This document shows positions 36,401 to 45,205 of a DNA stretch of 45,237 nt, one piece after another; position 1 is the stretch's first letter; each line of letters starts with the position of its first letter. The notes under the pieces are model-generated. The model was not told the DNA's origin, searched no databases, and worked only from the letters and a program-made list of their open reading frames with translations. A program made the position numbers and the translations under genes. Source of the DNA: Pseudanabaena sp. FACHB-1998 (GTDB taxonomy: Bacteria > Cyanobacteriota > Cyanobacteriia > Pseudanabaenales > Pseudanabaenaceae); assembly GCF_014696355.1 (NCBI RefSeq), contig NZ_JACJQA010000054.1:1-45237 (forward strand), given 5' to 3'.

Positions 36401-39236
36401 TTTGACGGCGGCTTGTGAAAACGTAATAATCGTTAGTTACGGGGCTGCGATAAATCGTTAAGCCGTAGGCACTCCGAGAAGAAGCCGAGAAAGAACCTGT
36501 AAATGGCGCACCTTGGAAAATCGTAGCAGCGCTGGTATCGGTAATGTTGGTTAGGAAATTTCCGCCAGTACCATTGGCATCGATCTTGAAGATCGCCAAT
36601 TTGTCGTTATTGCGATCGCTAGCGACAGCAATATCAACCTTTTGACCGCCGAGGGTAAAGCCATACTGCAAGTCAACGTTGTTGTAGCGAATGTCAGGAT
36701 TGCTAGGATTGATCGTCTGCAACAAATTGCCAGCGAGATCGTAAATCCGCAAGCCGCCATTCTTGACGCTAGTGACAACTAAGCTCTTGTTTGAATCGGT
36801 AGCGTTGACATAAATCGCAGGATCGTCAGCATCAGCACGTTGGCTGAATGGCTTAGTGTCGTCATCTAAAAGGGCTGGACGAGTCTCAACTGTAGGCGTT
36901 ACAGATGGAATCACATCAGCGCTGAGGATGAGGATTTGGGTAAATTGAGTGCTGCTAAAGTTGTTGTCGCTGACTAACACAATTGACTGACGACCATCAG
37001 CAAGCTTAGGACCAAAGGTAATACCTTCGATGTTGTCCGTACCAGTTGGCAAGGCAAGATCATCAAGTTCGAGCAGTAAACGCTTCTGAACTGGGGCGAT
37101 CGCCGCAAGTTGCTGGGTAGTTAAGCTGGACAATGAATCGTTGAAGCTAATGTCAGTCGCCCCTTGAAGCGTGATTTCGTAAATTTTGATCGTGTTGCCA
37201 GTGTTATTAACGGTTCCAACTGCACCAACTGCAAAGGAACGCTCAACTGCCAACAAAGTGCCGCGATCGTCGATCGCCAATAAATCTACTAAGCCGTTAG
37301 TAGCAAATTGATTAGCAGGAATTGGAGGAATTGCAACTTTATCGGTGATGTAGAAGTATTCTTTTTCGGGCTGACCGCTTACGAGGTTGTATTGAACGAT
37401 GCGCGATCGCGAACCATTGTTGATATTCGCTTCAACACCATCTTGGAACAGAGCATTTTCAGTTGCAGTGAATAGAGTTTTTTGATTTGGAGCGAGCGTC
37501 AAGCTTTCAAAAGCAAGGTTGTTGCGAACACCAGCCGTCTGCGTATCGCCAGCATTGACAGTGCCACTGCCATTGGTGTCTACTACCACTGGCAAGAATT
37601 TTTTGGGAACGGGCAGCGATCGCAGTTCTACGCCAGTAACCAGATTAAATTCTTTAATCCAAGGATCACCAACGCGACCGACAGCAGGATTAGCTTCCCC
37701 TTCCGACGATATAAATACTGTACCATTCTTGGTAACAGCAATACCTTCAGGATCGAGGGTATTTGCAACAAAAGGATTACCGTTTATGTCCTTGAGTTGA
37801 ACAACGTTGGTAAAGGTAACTGCATTGGTTACAGGATTGAGAGTAAAGGTGTAGAAACGGGCATTAGACGAGCGATCGTCAGAAATCGCATAGTAGCGAT
37901 TATTAGCCGCGTCATAGGTCACGCCCGACAATCCGCCAACAGGAACATTAGCGCCATTAATTTGCGCGGCTGCGCCTGTCGGTACAAAGCCAGTTGCAAA
38001 AGTTGTATTGCCAAGCAGCTTAGCCTCAGTAACAGTCTTGCCCGCAGGAGTTGCGCCAACTAATGCATCTACATAGATCAAGCGGTGGTCTGAGCTTGGG
38101 AAGGGGAAAGTCCCAACGGGCGCGAAATTAGGATCGCTATTGAGGGGCCAATAGACAGCCGAATTGGTGATTTGCAAATCCGTTGAAGGTAAAGCATAAT
38201 CAGTTCTCAAATTTCCTGGAGCACCATCCGCAAAGTCAGCCGTATCAAAAGCAGGGTTTCCCTTTTGATTAACGTTGGCTCTTCCTTGCAATCCAGCTTG
38301 CTGTATTCCCCCGAGACTCGCAGGAACAGAATTGGTATTGATGTTTGGATTTAGTAGCAATTGACGAATGGCATTATTAAAGCTATCGCCATCCAGAGGA
38401 TCGGCATTCTGATCGCCCATGATCACAAAGCTAGAACCAGTCGCAATACCACCTGTTTTGCCCTTGTCATCATAAATATAACCACCTTTATCAGGAGTAA
38501 TATAGTCTGCCCAAAAACGAATTTCATCAGCATTGCGCTTACCATTACGATCTTCAGTACCGTCAAAAGTGGGCGGCGTAGGATGGCTGAGCAATAAATG
38601 GACAGTCTCACCATTAACTTTAATTGGTACATCCCAATGACTCTTAGAGGATAAGCGCAATACTGCAATCTCTTCAGGAGAATAAAAACCATTCAGGTTC
38701 TCATTTACAGTTGTATTTGGGTTGTCAACCGTAGGATCGTTTGTGAGCAAATTTCCTGGCATATCCTTCCATAGAAAATTCTGGAAAGTGCGGATGTTCG
38801 GTGTATCGATCTCATACTTAGACAATAGCAACATCCCAAATTGTCCGGGAAAGTTACCAAAACCAAAAGCATCGTCACCATATCCAGTTGTACCAGGCGT
38901 TGTAACCGCAACGCCATTGTTATTGAGGTCGAAACCTGAAGCAATGCCAGTATTTGAAGGCGCAATATAAACGAAAGGATAGTTAACAGGTGTTGCCCCG
39001 TTTTGGCTGACACCGAGATAGTTTTGCTGTAGGAGTGTGACTGGCTGAAGTGGACTTGCAGCGAAATAATCGAACTCGTTGATCAGCAGCACGTCAGGAT
39101 TGTTAAGCTGAATGATTTCAGCAACTGCTTTAGCTTGTGCATTGTTTGGTGTAGAAAAATCGGTAACTGTCTGTCCTTCAGCGTTGCGATTTAGAGACGC
39201 ATTAAATTGTGAAAAGCGAACGGATGTAGTTGCCAT
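33432..39236 (-). CDS. Giant secreted multi-domain phosphatase: EEP + phytase-like + PhoD + RTX-like
   Basis: 1934 residues from the ATG at 39236 (MATTSVRFSQFN). A TTG eight codons upstream is less likely. Residues about 1-395 are an endonuclease/exonuclease/phosphatase domain (LLINEFDY, MGDQNADP, SSDHRLIYVDA). About 400-785 is an esterase-like/phytase-like beta-propeller (GGLSGVTYDAANNRYYAISD). About 790-1150 is a second, 3-phytase-like propeller (ADDPAIYVNATDSNKSLVVT). About 1170-1260 is the PhoD N-terminal Ig-like domain. About 1265-1730 is the PhoD metallophosphatase, with FGVTGDWRG, ALGDTIYAD, TIDDHEVVNDF and ADIHGT. The C-terminus has RTX-like Ca-binding repeats (GNDTIF, GSEGNDTF, GGAGDDTF). 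It has no N-terminal signal peptide, so the RTX tail suggests type I secretion. Role: release of phosphate from nucleic acids, phytate and phosphoesters outside the cell. Confidence 0.88.
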   Translation of the reverse strand: MATTSVRFSQFNASLNRNAEGQTVTDFSTPNNAQAKAVAEIIQLNNPDVLLINEFDYFAASPLQPVTLLQQNYLGVSQNGATPVNYPFVYIAPSNTGIASGFDLNNNGVAVTTPGTTGYGDDAFGFGNFPGQFGMLLLSKYEIDTPNIRTFQNFLWKDMPGNLLTNDPTVDNPNTTVNENLNGFYSPEEIAVLRLSSKSHWDVPIKVNGETVHLLLSHPTPPTFDGTEDRNGKRNADEIRFWADYITPDKGGYIYDDKGKTGGIATGSSFVIMGDQNADPLDGDSFNNAIRQLLLNPNINTNSVPASLGGIQQAGLQGRANVNQKGNPAFDTADFADGAPGNLRTDYALPSTDLQITNSAVYWPLNSDPNFAPVGTFPFPSSDHRLIYVDALVGATPAGKTVTEAKLLGNTTFATGFVPTGAAAQINGANVPVGGLSGVTYDAANNRYYAISDDRSSNARFYTFTLNPVTNAVTFTNVVQLKDINGNPFVANTLDPEGIAVTKNGTVFISSEGEANPAVGRVGDPWIKEFNLVTGVELRSLPVPKKFLPVVVDTNGSGTVNAGDTQTAGVRNNLAFESLTLAPNQKTLFTATENALFQDGVEANINNGSRSRIVQYNLVSGQPEKEYFYITDKVAIPPIPANQFATNGLVDLLAIDDRGTLLAVERSFAVGAVGTVNNTGNTIKIYEITLQGATDISFNDSLSSLTTQQLAAIAPVQKRLLLELDDLALPTGTDNIEGITFGPKLADGRQSIVLVSDNNFSSTQFTQILILSADVIPSVTPTVETRPALLDDDTKPFSQRADADDPAIYVNATDSNKSLVVTSVKNGGLRIYDLAGNLLQTINPSNPDIRYNNVDLQYGFTLGGQKVDIAVASDRNNDKLAIFKIDANGTGGNFLTNITDTSAATIFQGAPFTGSFSASSRSAYGLTIYRSPVTNDYYVFTSRRQTGDIAQLKLVDKGNGTIGYQLVRNFTVPTINGIDPQTEGIVVDQEKGFLYIGQENVGIWKYNAEPNSSNTGTLIDKVKDLGGKNLIEDVEGLTIYYGKDGTGYLFASSQGDNSFAAYAREGSNEFIGRFSVGNNGSIDSVQESDGAEVINVPLGNNFPFGAFFTQDGSNDPAVLVEDDGELENISSNFKFVPFENIANAFSTPLKIDTTSFDPRNPKANSLLNGVASGDTTQTSTVLWTRSNFTGSVKFEYSTKADFSAIAGTKTATVTDALQPVKVDITGLTAGTNYFYRVTDAAGDIATGKFSTADAIGKQSGLTFGVTGDWRGEIAPYPAIANADERNLKFFVALGDTIYADFASPALKDANGNEKAQATTLQDFRIKQDEVYGSRYGQNYFADLRASTSVFATIDDHEVVNDFQGGENLANASAEIKALYGATSGLVNDSPLYNNGLQAFQEYNPIQDQFYGATGDDRTAGERKLYRANTYGSDAINIVLDARSFRDPGLTNVTNLGDQVQVGNFLAQSFNPARTFLGRVQVEDLKRDLLQAQKDGVTWKFVNLPEPVQNIGVFGASDRYEGYAAERTEILKFINENKINNVVFIAADIHGTLVNNLTYQLGAGQAQIATNAFEITTGSVAFDAPFGPTVAELALSAEIITPQSKAFYDSLPVANDADSAVNDKDDFIKSIVDGGLAPLGYDPLGLNNNLAQANGLIKAKLLQGDYVATQTYGWTEFNIDPTTQKLTVTTYGIKPYTRAELEADPSLITSRVPAIVSQFEVEANQVVADSKLVSTGATPNDDLLIATNGNTFDGRSNILFTGAGKDEVDLQFNASFAVGNNRVDLGSGNDTIFVSKDDRVFGSEGNDTFDAKEGKGGNRMSGGAGDDTFFLGFGDRALGGDGKDKFFVGNGGNNLLSGGAGTDQFWIFNSSAPTATNTILDFQVGTDVIGLNASGATFAQLTRSGNTISLNGSTLATLTGIDTSSLTSSSFVFLG

Positions 39237-39319
39237 GATGTTTACGACGTTTAAATTCAAATAAGATCAAACGGAAATATAAAGAGATCGAATTGCGATC
39301 GCATTGAGAAATAGATGTC

Positions 39320-39338
39320 ATTTAAAGAGAGTTTTAAC
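39320..39338 (-). promoter_or_regulatory. Weak Pho-box-like motif upstream of the phosphatase
   Basis: On the minus strand GTTAAAAC, TCT, CTTTAAAT gives two imperfect 8-mers three bases apart, about 85 bp before the start codon. Cyanobacterial Pho boxes are spaced 8-mer repeats of the CTTAACCT type, so the match is weak. The rest of 39237-39652 shows no other gene or clear site. Confidence 0.2.
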
Positions 39339-39652
39339 TATTCTTCTCTCATGTAGCGTTTGACACCTTGCTTTTCTACCTTGGGTAAAGTCAGTCAAGA
39401 ATCCTGGTATCTCGTCTTGTTCAAATCCTCCATTTCCATAGATCCTAAGTAGCGAGCGATCGCTATATTTCTTAAGACGTAGATATGCAGATAATACAAG
39501 TACAACCTGCGAAGCAAGGTTTAGAACTGGTTATGCATTAGTTAAGTTTTCAGACAGGTTGTATTAAGTATTCTGTAGTGAAAGAATGTAAGTATGGTTG
39601 CTGCTTCACTCCGCCCATGAGACTGTTAAGCAAAGTGTGTAAAGTCTAGAAA

Positions 39653-40450
39653 CTAGATATGAAGATGATCCTCAAAGAGGATAGCAAAGCGATTAAGAGC
39701 GGGTTTCCAATCACGAATTGGCATAGTACACTTCTTAGAAATATTCCAAATCGCTAAATAAACCAGCTTGAAATCAGCGTCATCAGAGAGAAAGAACTGC
39801 TGAGACTTAATCACTTTTCTCAAACTGCTATTCATCGACTCAATGACATTGGTAGTGGTATAAATTGCTTTGCGAATCTCAGGAGGAAAGCAAAGAAGTA
39901 GATAATATTCACCCAATGACTGTGCCAACACTTGGAGATTGATGGATATTGCTTATCCCATTTCTCAGCAAAGAGTTCGAGATTAAACTCTGCCTCCGAT
40001 TCCGTCGCCTTAGCATGAATCGCCTTGAGGTCAGCACAAACCTGCTTATGTTGCTGCCAAGGTACAAAAGCGACCGAGTTACGCACCATATGAACAATAC
40101 ATAACTCACTGTAGCTGTGTCTAAGGAAATACAGTTTCTATGGCATTAGGAAACCCTGTCAAGCCATCGACGCAAGCAATCAAAATATCTTTCCATGGCT
40201 GCAAATTTCGGTGAGTACTGACAACCAGAATTTAGCACCCTCCCTGGGGAAAATCCACATACCCAGTAATTCCTTGTATCCATCCATATTCATCACCAAT
40301 GCGACCTACAGGGACTTGTTAATTACCCTGCCATTGTCTCGGACTTTGATGACTAGACAGTCCAGAAATACGATTGTGTAGATCGCATTGAGGGGACTAT
40401 AGGACGTATTGCTTTACTTCATCAACTACCTCATCAGTGATATTGGAAAT
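39653..40450 (-). pseudogene. IS256-family (Mutator-type) transposase, degenerate
   Basis: Fragments on the minus strand in more than one frame carry IS256 hallmarks: IRKAIYTTTNVIESMNSSLR (C-terminal catalytic Glu region), FAEKWDKQYPSISKCWHSHW (upstream helix) and NSVAFVPWQQHKQVCADLKA. Further upstream, to about 40450, pieces of the catalytic-Asp region can be recognised only in translation scraps (for instance reading toward NAIYTIVFLDCL). Frameshifts and stops make it non-functional. A separate IS256-like gene start appears at the right window edge. Confidence 0.7.
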
Positions 40451-40467
40451 GAGGGGGGATACTTCTA

Positions 40468-40882
40468 TGATTATGACCATAAGCTTGCCGCCATTAGCAC
40501 CATAAATTTACCGCTACTGAGTTTGAAATACTTATTTTACCGTTGGGTTCTCCTAGATTCGTCTCCCCAGATGGAAGCATAAGTTTGCCGAAAGTCTTGA
40601 ATTACAAGCATAAGCTTGCCGAAAATCGTAAACTCTAGAAGCTGCCAAAAGCCTTGAGTAGCGTTGTGTTATCTGCCTGCTGCATCTAGATTTGACTCCC
40701 ATCGCTGATTTTACCACTCCAGTCACAGACAAATTTTGCATGTGGCTGGGCTAAAGGGCTTAAGGAGACTGGATATAGCGGACATCTACTACCGAAATGC
40801 AGACTGGCTATGTGTTAGAGTCCATTGCCTTGGAGGTTGATACCATAAGTTTGCCGCTGCGGCAAACTTATGGTCATAATCA
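40468..40882. mobile_element. 415-bp element with terminal inverted repeats and repeated CATAAGYTTGCCG motifs
   Basis: The left end reads TGATTATGACCATAAGCTTG and the inverse of the right end reads TGATTATGACCATAAGTTTG: a 23-bp match with one difference through TTGCCG. The 13-14-bp core recurs at about 40477, 40500, 40577, 40608 and 40843 (direct) and 40860 (inverse). No coding frame longer than about 60 residues is inside. Multiple subterminal repeats are typical of transposase-binding ends in some IS families such as IS21, so this may be a deletion derivative or MITE. I see no clear target duplication. Confidence 0.6.
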
Positions 40883-41080
40883 CAAACGCGATCGTTTTCA
40901 AGATCGAAACCTCAATTCGTCTTAGAAATATCTTAGAGCAAATAATCATCAATTATTTGTCATTAGATTTATACGAATAAGTATTTATACTTACTGTTGC
41001 CAACGTGTTTTCAAGGTTTGAGGGCTTTGCTTGGCGCGTTGTTATATATTGAAGGGGTATCTGCTTTGTTAGTTAAACAT

Positions 41081-41278
41081 TTATTGATCTTTGGGTTTGC
41101 GAAAATTTGATGTTGCTATCGCCGAAATGAGTTTAGATATCATCATGACATTAACGAAAAGCTCAACCCAGAATGGCGGGTTATTGCCTTTTGTATTGTC
41201 GCCTTGATCTAATTTCTGCATTTCTTGGTTGTGCTTAGATTTTTCTCCTGCAAATCCTTTAGGCTTTTTTCTAGGCAT
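41081..41278 (-). CDS. Small hypothetical protein
   Basis: 65 residues starting MPRKKPKGFAGEKSKHNQEM. A strongly basic N-terminus is followed by a hydrophobic stretch, FWVELFVNVMMISKLISAI, that could be one membrane segment. A purine-rich GAGAGAAAG precedes the ATG. No family is recognised. It lies next to the 41362-41733 gene on the same strand but with a ~80-bp gap. It could be real or chance; the ribosome-binding site tips it toward real. Confidence 0.45.
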   Translation of the reverse strand: MPRKKPKGFAGEKSKHNQEMQKLDQGDNTKGNNPPFWVELFVNVMMISKLISAIATSNFRKPKDQ

Positions 41279-41361
41279 CTTTCTCTCATCCTCTACACTA
41301 AAGCTAATTTTGATAATTGTTCTATCATGAGTATGTAGATAAAAAACTAGGATGCAGAGGT

Positions 41362-41733
41362 TTAGCTAAACTGAGATACCAATAATTCTTGGATGGGAAT
41401 AAGATTAAACGAGTTAGATTCACTGCCCAGCCATTGAGTCCCATCCCAAATATATACCCACTCTTCGGAACAAATCTCTTGCAGATTTCTGAGTTTGGGT
41501 TTTTCTGTTCCCCATGATTCTTGGGTATCGCGGTTATAAAATAAGCAATTGTTGATCGAGATTCCCAGCACACTCATGTTACCTAAAGCTAGAAGCTGAT
41601 CAACTTGCTCTGTTGTTGCATAATGCGTTTGCAAGAGTACCCCTGCATAATCAACATAGCCGTCACGATGTAAATACACGGATAAATAAGAGTCATCATC
41701 AATTTGTTTACCAATTATCGCTCTCGTAGACAT
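41362..41733 (-). CDS. Hypothetical protein of phage/cyanobacterial MSTRA-type family
   Basis: 123 residues. The opening MSTRAIIGKQIDDDSYLSVY, then LHRDGYVDYAGVLLQTHY, is typical of a small family seen in phages and cyanobacteria that reads 'MSTRA.Ig...d......iYlH.DGY....G.lL..hY'. The C-terminal half (SEEWVYIWDGTQWLGSES) has a WD/G-rich beta segment. Function is unknown. It ends 38 bp before IS30 on the other side of its start and appears intact. Confidence 0.65.
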   Translation of the reverse strand: MSTRAIIGKQIDDDSYLSVYLHRDGYVDYAGVLLQTHYATTEQVDQLLALGNMSVLGISINNCLFYNRDTQESWGTEKPKLRNLQEICSEEWVYIWDGTQWLGSESNSFNLIPIQELLVSQFS

Positions 41734-41771
41734 AGATTTTTTCGGTATTTAGATCGTATTACTTGAAACAA

Positions 41772-42858
41772 CGCCAATTCAAGGATGAAGTGCAACACCT
41801 AGAGATCTTTGCATAAAGGGACTCATAAGGATAATCTGATGATAATCACAACAATCAGGAGATCCTCATGAGCTATATCCAGCTTAGCACCATAGAAAGA
41901 AGTGAACTGTATAAACTGCGAGTAATTGACAAGTTATCCCTATCAGATATCGGTCGTCGGCTAAACCGAAACAAAAGTACGATATCAAGAGAGTTATCGC
42001 GCAATACAGACGAGCGCCAGATTGGCTATTTGCCAGACACTGCGGTTGCCCTGATGAAAGCAAGGCGGAAGAAAGCAAAGGTAAGATTTCAGAGCCTCAG
42101 TGCTGAGACGATCGCCGAAGTAAAACAACGGTTAGAGCAACACCACAGCCCAGAGCAACTAGCAGGGAGAATGGCAAGGGAGGGACTAGATAAAATCAGC
42201 TATGAGACAATTTATCTGATGATCTACGCAAACCATCAAGAGATGGGAATATATCAACAATATCTGAGGCAGAAGCAAAAACAACGACGACGCAAAAGTC
42301 GCAATCAGAAACGAGGTGGGATTCCAAATCGGATTGGGATAGAGAATCGACCCAAGATTGCAGATTTAAAAACAGAGATAGGACATTGGGAAAGTGATAC
42401 GGTAATCGGCTGTAACCACACAGGTATCGTAGTTACACATGTTGATAAAGCCTCGAAGTATTTACTGGCTGGACTAGCTAAGAACAAGACGATGTACGAG
42501 ATAAACAGAGTGACATTCAATCTGTTTGAGCCTATAGAGTCAACATCTCGAAAGACAATGACCTTTGATAATGGAAGAGAATTCTGTGGACATGAGAAGC
42601 TATCTAAAAGGCTACAAATAGACACATTCTTTGCGAATCCATATCATTCATGGGAGCGTGGATTGAATGAACATACCAATGGATTAATTAGAGAGTTCTA
42701 TCCCAAAAGTACGAACTTTAAAATCGTGAAAGAGGAGGACTTTCAGAAGGTGGTGAATTTAATAAATCATAGACCGAGAAAATCTCTTGACTATCGTACT
42801 CCTTACGAAGTATTCTTTGCTTCATCAGAAACTGTTGCACTTTATCCTTGAATTGGCG
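41772..42858 (+). mobile_element. Complete IS30-family insertion sequence
   Basis: A 1087-bp element. The left end reads CGCCAATTCAAGGATGAAGT and the inverse of the right end reads CGCCAATTCAAGGATAAAGT: 26-bp terminal inverted repeats with one mismatch. It is flanked by a 3-bp direct repeat CAA (41769-41771 and 42859-42861). It contains one full-length transposase gene and looks recently inserted and potentially active. Confidence 0.9.
41868..42851 (+). CDS. IS30-family transposase
   Basis: 327 residues, full length for IS30. The N-terminal helix-turn-helix is LSLSDIGRRLNRNKSTISRE. The DDE integrase core is visible as GHWESDTVIGC (first Asp), MTFDNGREFCGH (second Asp) and NPYHSWERGLNEHTNGLIRE (catalytic Glu), ending in YRTPYEVFF. 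It lies inside intact terminal repeats with a target duplication, so mobility is plausible. It starts at the ATG at 41868, about 96 bp inside the left end. Confidence 0.95.
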   Translation: MSYIQLSTIERSELYKLRVIDKLSLSDIGRRLNRNKSTISRELSRNTDERQIGYLPDTAVALMKARRKKAKVRFQSLSAETIAEVKQRLEQHHSPEQLAGRMAREGLDKISYETIYLMIYANHQEMGIYQQYLRQKQKQRRRKSRNQKRGGIPNRIGIENRPKIADLKTEIGHWESDTVIGCNHTGIVVTHVDKASKYLLAGLAKNKTMYEINRVTFNLFEPIESTSRKTMTFDNGREFCGHEKLSKRLQIDTFFANPYHSWERGLNEHTNGLIREFYPKSTNFKIVKEEDFQKVVNLINHRPRKSLDYRTPYEVFFASSETVALYP

Positions 42859-42941
42859 CAATAGTATCTTCTGTGTGGATCGATCAAGTTTACATAGCGC
42901 CTTGTGCTGTATATTTGATCCTATATGAAATTCGGGTAGTC

Positions 42942-43178
42942 CTAAACAAGTAAGGATGAATTGTAGTGATGAATAAAGAACCAGATAGCACCAATGTGAT
43001 TTTCTAGTTTTTTAGAGAAGGAGAGAGTTTTACGAACTAAGCGAGAGACACGTTGCCGCATCGTACAGTTAAAGCGCTCAATATAATTGGTTTTACCCGA
43101 CTCCTTCCCCACAGTCTTGTGACGCTGAGAAGGGAATACAAGAGCATAAGCCCTCCAAAAATCTGTGTAAGGAATGAA
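42942..43178 (-). pseudogene. IS1-family transposase (InsB-type), C-terminal remnant
   Basis: About 78 residues on the minus strand starting FIPYTDFWRAYALVFPSQRH and continuing KTNYIERFNCTMRQRVSRLV, RKTLSFSKKLENHIGAIWFF. This is the C-terminal end of IS1 transposase with the conserved 'YtDfW.aY' Asp and 'IERfN.tlRqR' Glu block. The 5' part is missing: it abuts the ISAzo13 fragment at about 43180. Not functional. Confidence 0.85.
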
Positions 43179-43230
43179 AAACAAATAACTTGTGCAAATC
43201 AGGATAAGCTCAGATAAAGAAAGAAAAGGA

Positions 43231-43410
43231 ATGATTTTGGGATATTACAGCGAAGAACTTGAGATAGAGATGTTGAAATTTTACGATTCACTGCACGAGA
43301 AAGATCAACGCAGATATGCAGCTATTGAAGCAAAAAAGCTAGGACATGGAGGTATAACTGAGATCTTGCACCATTCAAGAAAAGGGGTTGTAGAAAGAGC
43401 AGAAATGTGA
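43231..43410 (+). pseudogene. ISAzo13-family transposase, N-terminal fragment
   Basis: From the ATG at 43231, with AAAAGGA just upstream: MLKFYDSLHEKDQRRYAAIE, then AKKLGHGGITEILHHSRKG. This is the ISAzo13 N-terminus ('L.E.drRr.aA.eA..lG.GGi'). It stops at 43410 after about 60 residues, while the family is several hundred residues long. A C-terminal scrap of the same family at 44679-44735 suggests one original copy split by later insertions. Confidence 0.75.
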
Positions 43411-43499
43411 AAAAAAGGGCGTAGTAGTAAATTCAAATAACGATTATGGAAAGCATCGTTAAGCACGCCTAATGGCTAGTGTATAGTCTTCTGTGTTTG

Positions 43500-43978
43500 A
43501 TGCCAAGTGTGTATCAAAAAGCAAGTCTTAATGCAATATTAGGGCTATTTCTGGAAGCACAAGGGCATCCTTATCCAGAACATACACAGATAAAATCAGC
43601 AAGTGCGCTCAGTCGATTTCTCAATCACTATAACTGGTCAACCAGAGGACTAATTCGAGCAACAAGGCAGGCTATTTTGGCACAAATCGCCAAGCATCGC
43701 CCATCGAAGAGAGGGTCATTAAAGATACTGATAGACTTGACCACCCTAGAAAAATGCGGCAAGTTTTTACATTTGAGTAATCCCACTAAAGACGAACCCG
43801 ACCCATGGGTGAGAATACTAAACGGCAAGCGCGGACTAAATCTGGTTGTACTGTATTTGGTCTATGGTGAGTGGCGCGTACCATGGAGCTTTAGAGTATG
43901 GCGCGGTAAAGGATACCCCAGTCCCTCTGACTTAGCCTGTAAGTTATTGGGGACAGTCCCCAAGCAACTAACCCACAG
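43500..43978 (+). pseudogene. IS4/IS701-like transposase fragment
   Basis: From the ATG at 43500 (MPSVYQKASLNAILGLFLEA): about 160 residues including SASALSRFLNHYNWSTRGLI, LKILIDLTTLEKCGKF (probable first catalytic Asp) and LNLVVLYLVYGEWRVPWSFR. The frame changes near 43975, where sequence of a different transposase family begins. It is therefore a truncated IS cut by another element. Confidence 0.65.
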
Positions 43979-44330
43979 TTGGGATATGTCCGTCGCAATC
44001 TTGCCCATATCGACACCCTAATTGCCGCAGGGGCAAAGCTATCAGAATTGAAGAAGAATCTCTATCGGAACTTACTAGTCGTCAGTGAAGTATATCGGCA
44101 ACAACAATTGATGTACGAGCAAGGTTGTCATCGCATAGACGACCGCATCGTCAGCATTACGCAACCTCATATGCGTCCAATCGTCAGAGGTAAGTCAGGA
44201 ACACCTGTGGAGTTTGGCGCTAAACTCTCAGTTAGTTGTGTGGATGGTCATGCCTTTCTCGACCATCTCAGTTGGGATAACTTCAATGAATCAGGGGATT
44301 TGCAGCAGCAAGTAGAAATGTTTAATACCA
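43979..44330 (+). pseudogene. IS5-type transposase internal fragment
   Basis: About 115 residues starting GYVRRNLAHIDTLIAAGAKL and containing RIDDRIVSITQPHMRPIVRG, KSGTPVEFGAKLSVSCVDG and FLDHLSWDNFNESGDLQQQV. This is a DDE transposase block in which 'hiRPIVRGK...veFGaKl.lS..dG' is conserved. It lacks both ends and is fused to IS4/IS701-like sequence on the left and IS630-like sequence on the right. Confidence 0.65.
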
Positions 44331-44332
44331 AA

Positions 44333-44678
44333 TCACAAAATAGAGGCGACAGATAGAGCATCAAGAATGGAAAGCCAGCCGACAAGAGAAGCAATAACAG
44401 ATTTAGACATTTCAGAGAGACGAATGGTAACAAAAAGCTGTAACTCATTCATATTTTTTGGCAAAGCAAACCGCAATCCTTGCTTCAAGTGAAGCCAAAC
44501 TCGCTCAATGGGGTTTAATTGGGGAGAATGTGCAGGCTGAAAAATAAAAATGATATTGCTTGGCAAACGTAAGCGCTTAGCCCGATGACAACCAGCTTGA
44601 TCAACTTGCATGATTATGATGCTGTCTGCAAATTTCTCGGAAACAAGGTCAAGAAATATTTGAAAACAGCCTCTACAG
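44333..44678 (-). pseudogene. IS630-family transposase, C-terminal fragment (copy 1)
   Basis: The minus-strand open frame continues upstream of the ATG at 44611 into GCFQIFLDLVSEKFADSIII. It then reads MQVDQAGCHRAKRLRLPSNI and FIFQPAHSPQLNPIERVWLH, the 'D.agwH...l..P.Ni...P.hsPeLNPiE' Asp and Glu block of IS630. The N-terminal half is absent. The upstream junction with ISAzo13 sequence is at about 44679. Confidence 0.78.
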
Positions 44679-44735
44679 AAATTGGCAACTGAAATCGGTA
44701 TTGAAATTAGAGTAGCCCACTATCCTCCTTATATA
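44679..44735 (+). pseudogene. ISAzo13-family transposase, C-terminal scrap
   Basis: It encodes KLATEIGIEIRVAHYPPY, the conserved 'iriaHyPPytSKyNPIEhR' block of ISAzo13, cut off after PPY by the next IS630 element at a TA-like site. It is probably the other half of the fragment at 43231-43410. Confidence 0.7.
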
Positions 44736-44751
44736 GCTGTCGCCAAGTGTA

Positions 44752-45120
44752 TTAGGACGCAGAAGCGGCCAGAACAGATTCCATGGCATCACGTAAATTG
44801 TCAGAATTGCGTAAAAGTTTGCCAATTCGATGCTTCAACCAATCCCAACATTTTTCAATGCGATTGAGGTCAGGAGAATAAGCAGGTAGATAGACTAATT
44901 TACATCCAGCCGCTTCAATTAATTCGCGAATTCTACCACCGTGATGAAAGGTAGCATTATCGATAATTACCCACTCCTTGGGTTGGAGTTTTGGGATTAA
45001 ACAAGTTACTAGCCAAATTTCAAAAACGTTGCGATTACAGGCTCCTTCAATAGTGAAGGGAGCAATTATTTGTCCATCCCGATAGCCAGCAATCATATTG
45101 ATACGCTTTTTTCTAATCCC
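44752..45120 (-). pseudogene. IS630-family transposase, 5'-truncated (copy 2)
   Basis: The C-terminal ~120 residues: RINMIAGYRDGQIIAPFTIE, GACNRNVFEIWLVTCLIPKL, EWVIIDNATFHHGGRI (catalytic Asp) and LPAYSPDLNRIEKCWDWLKH (catalytic Glu). Upstream of about 45120 the translation loses similarity, so the N-terminus is missing and the frame is fused to unrelated sequence. The left end sits at a TA site within the ISAzo13 scrap. Its family subgroup differs from that of copy 1. Confidence 0.8.
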
Positions 45121-45205
45121 AGACGAGAGTGTAAAGTGAAATGTGTAAAGTCTGGGATGTATGCAGAGAGATAATCTAGCCACACAATAACTAACACAAA
45201 AACCG

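Noticed and set aside
44682-44867. 61-residue plus-strand frame as a gene
   Set aside because: Its first part is the ISAzo13 C-terminal scrap and the rest is antisense to the IS630 transposase; it is a fusion artefact of nested insertions.
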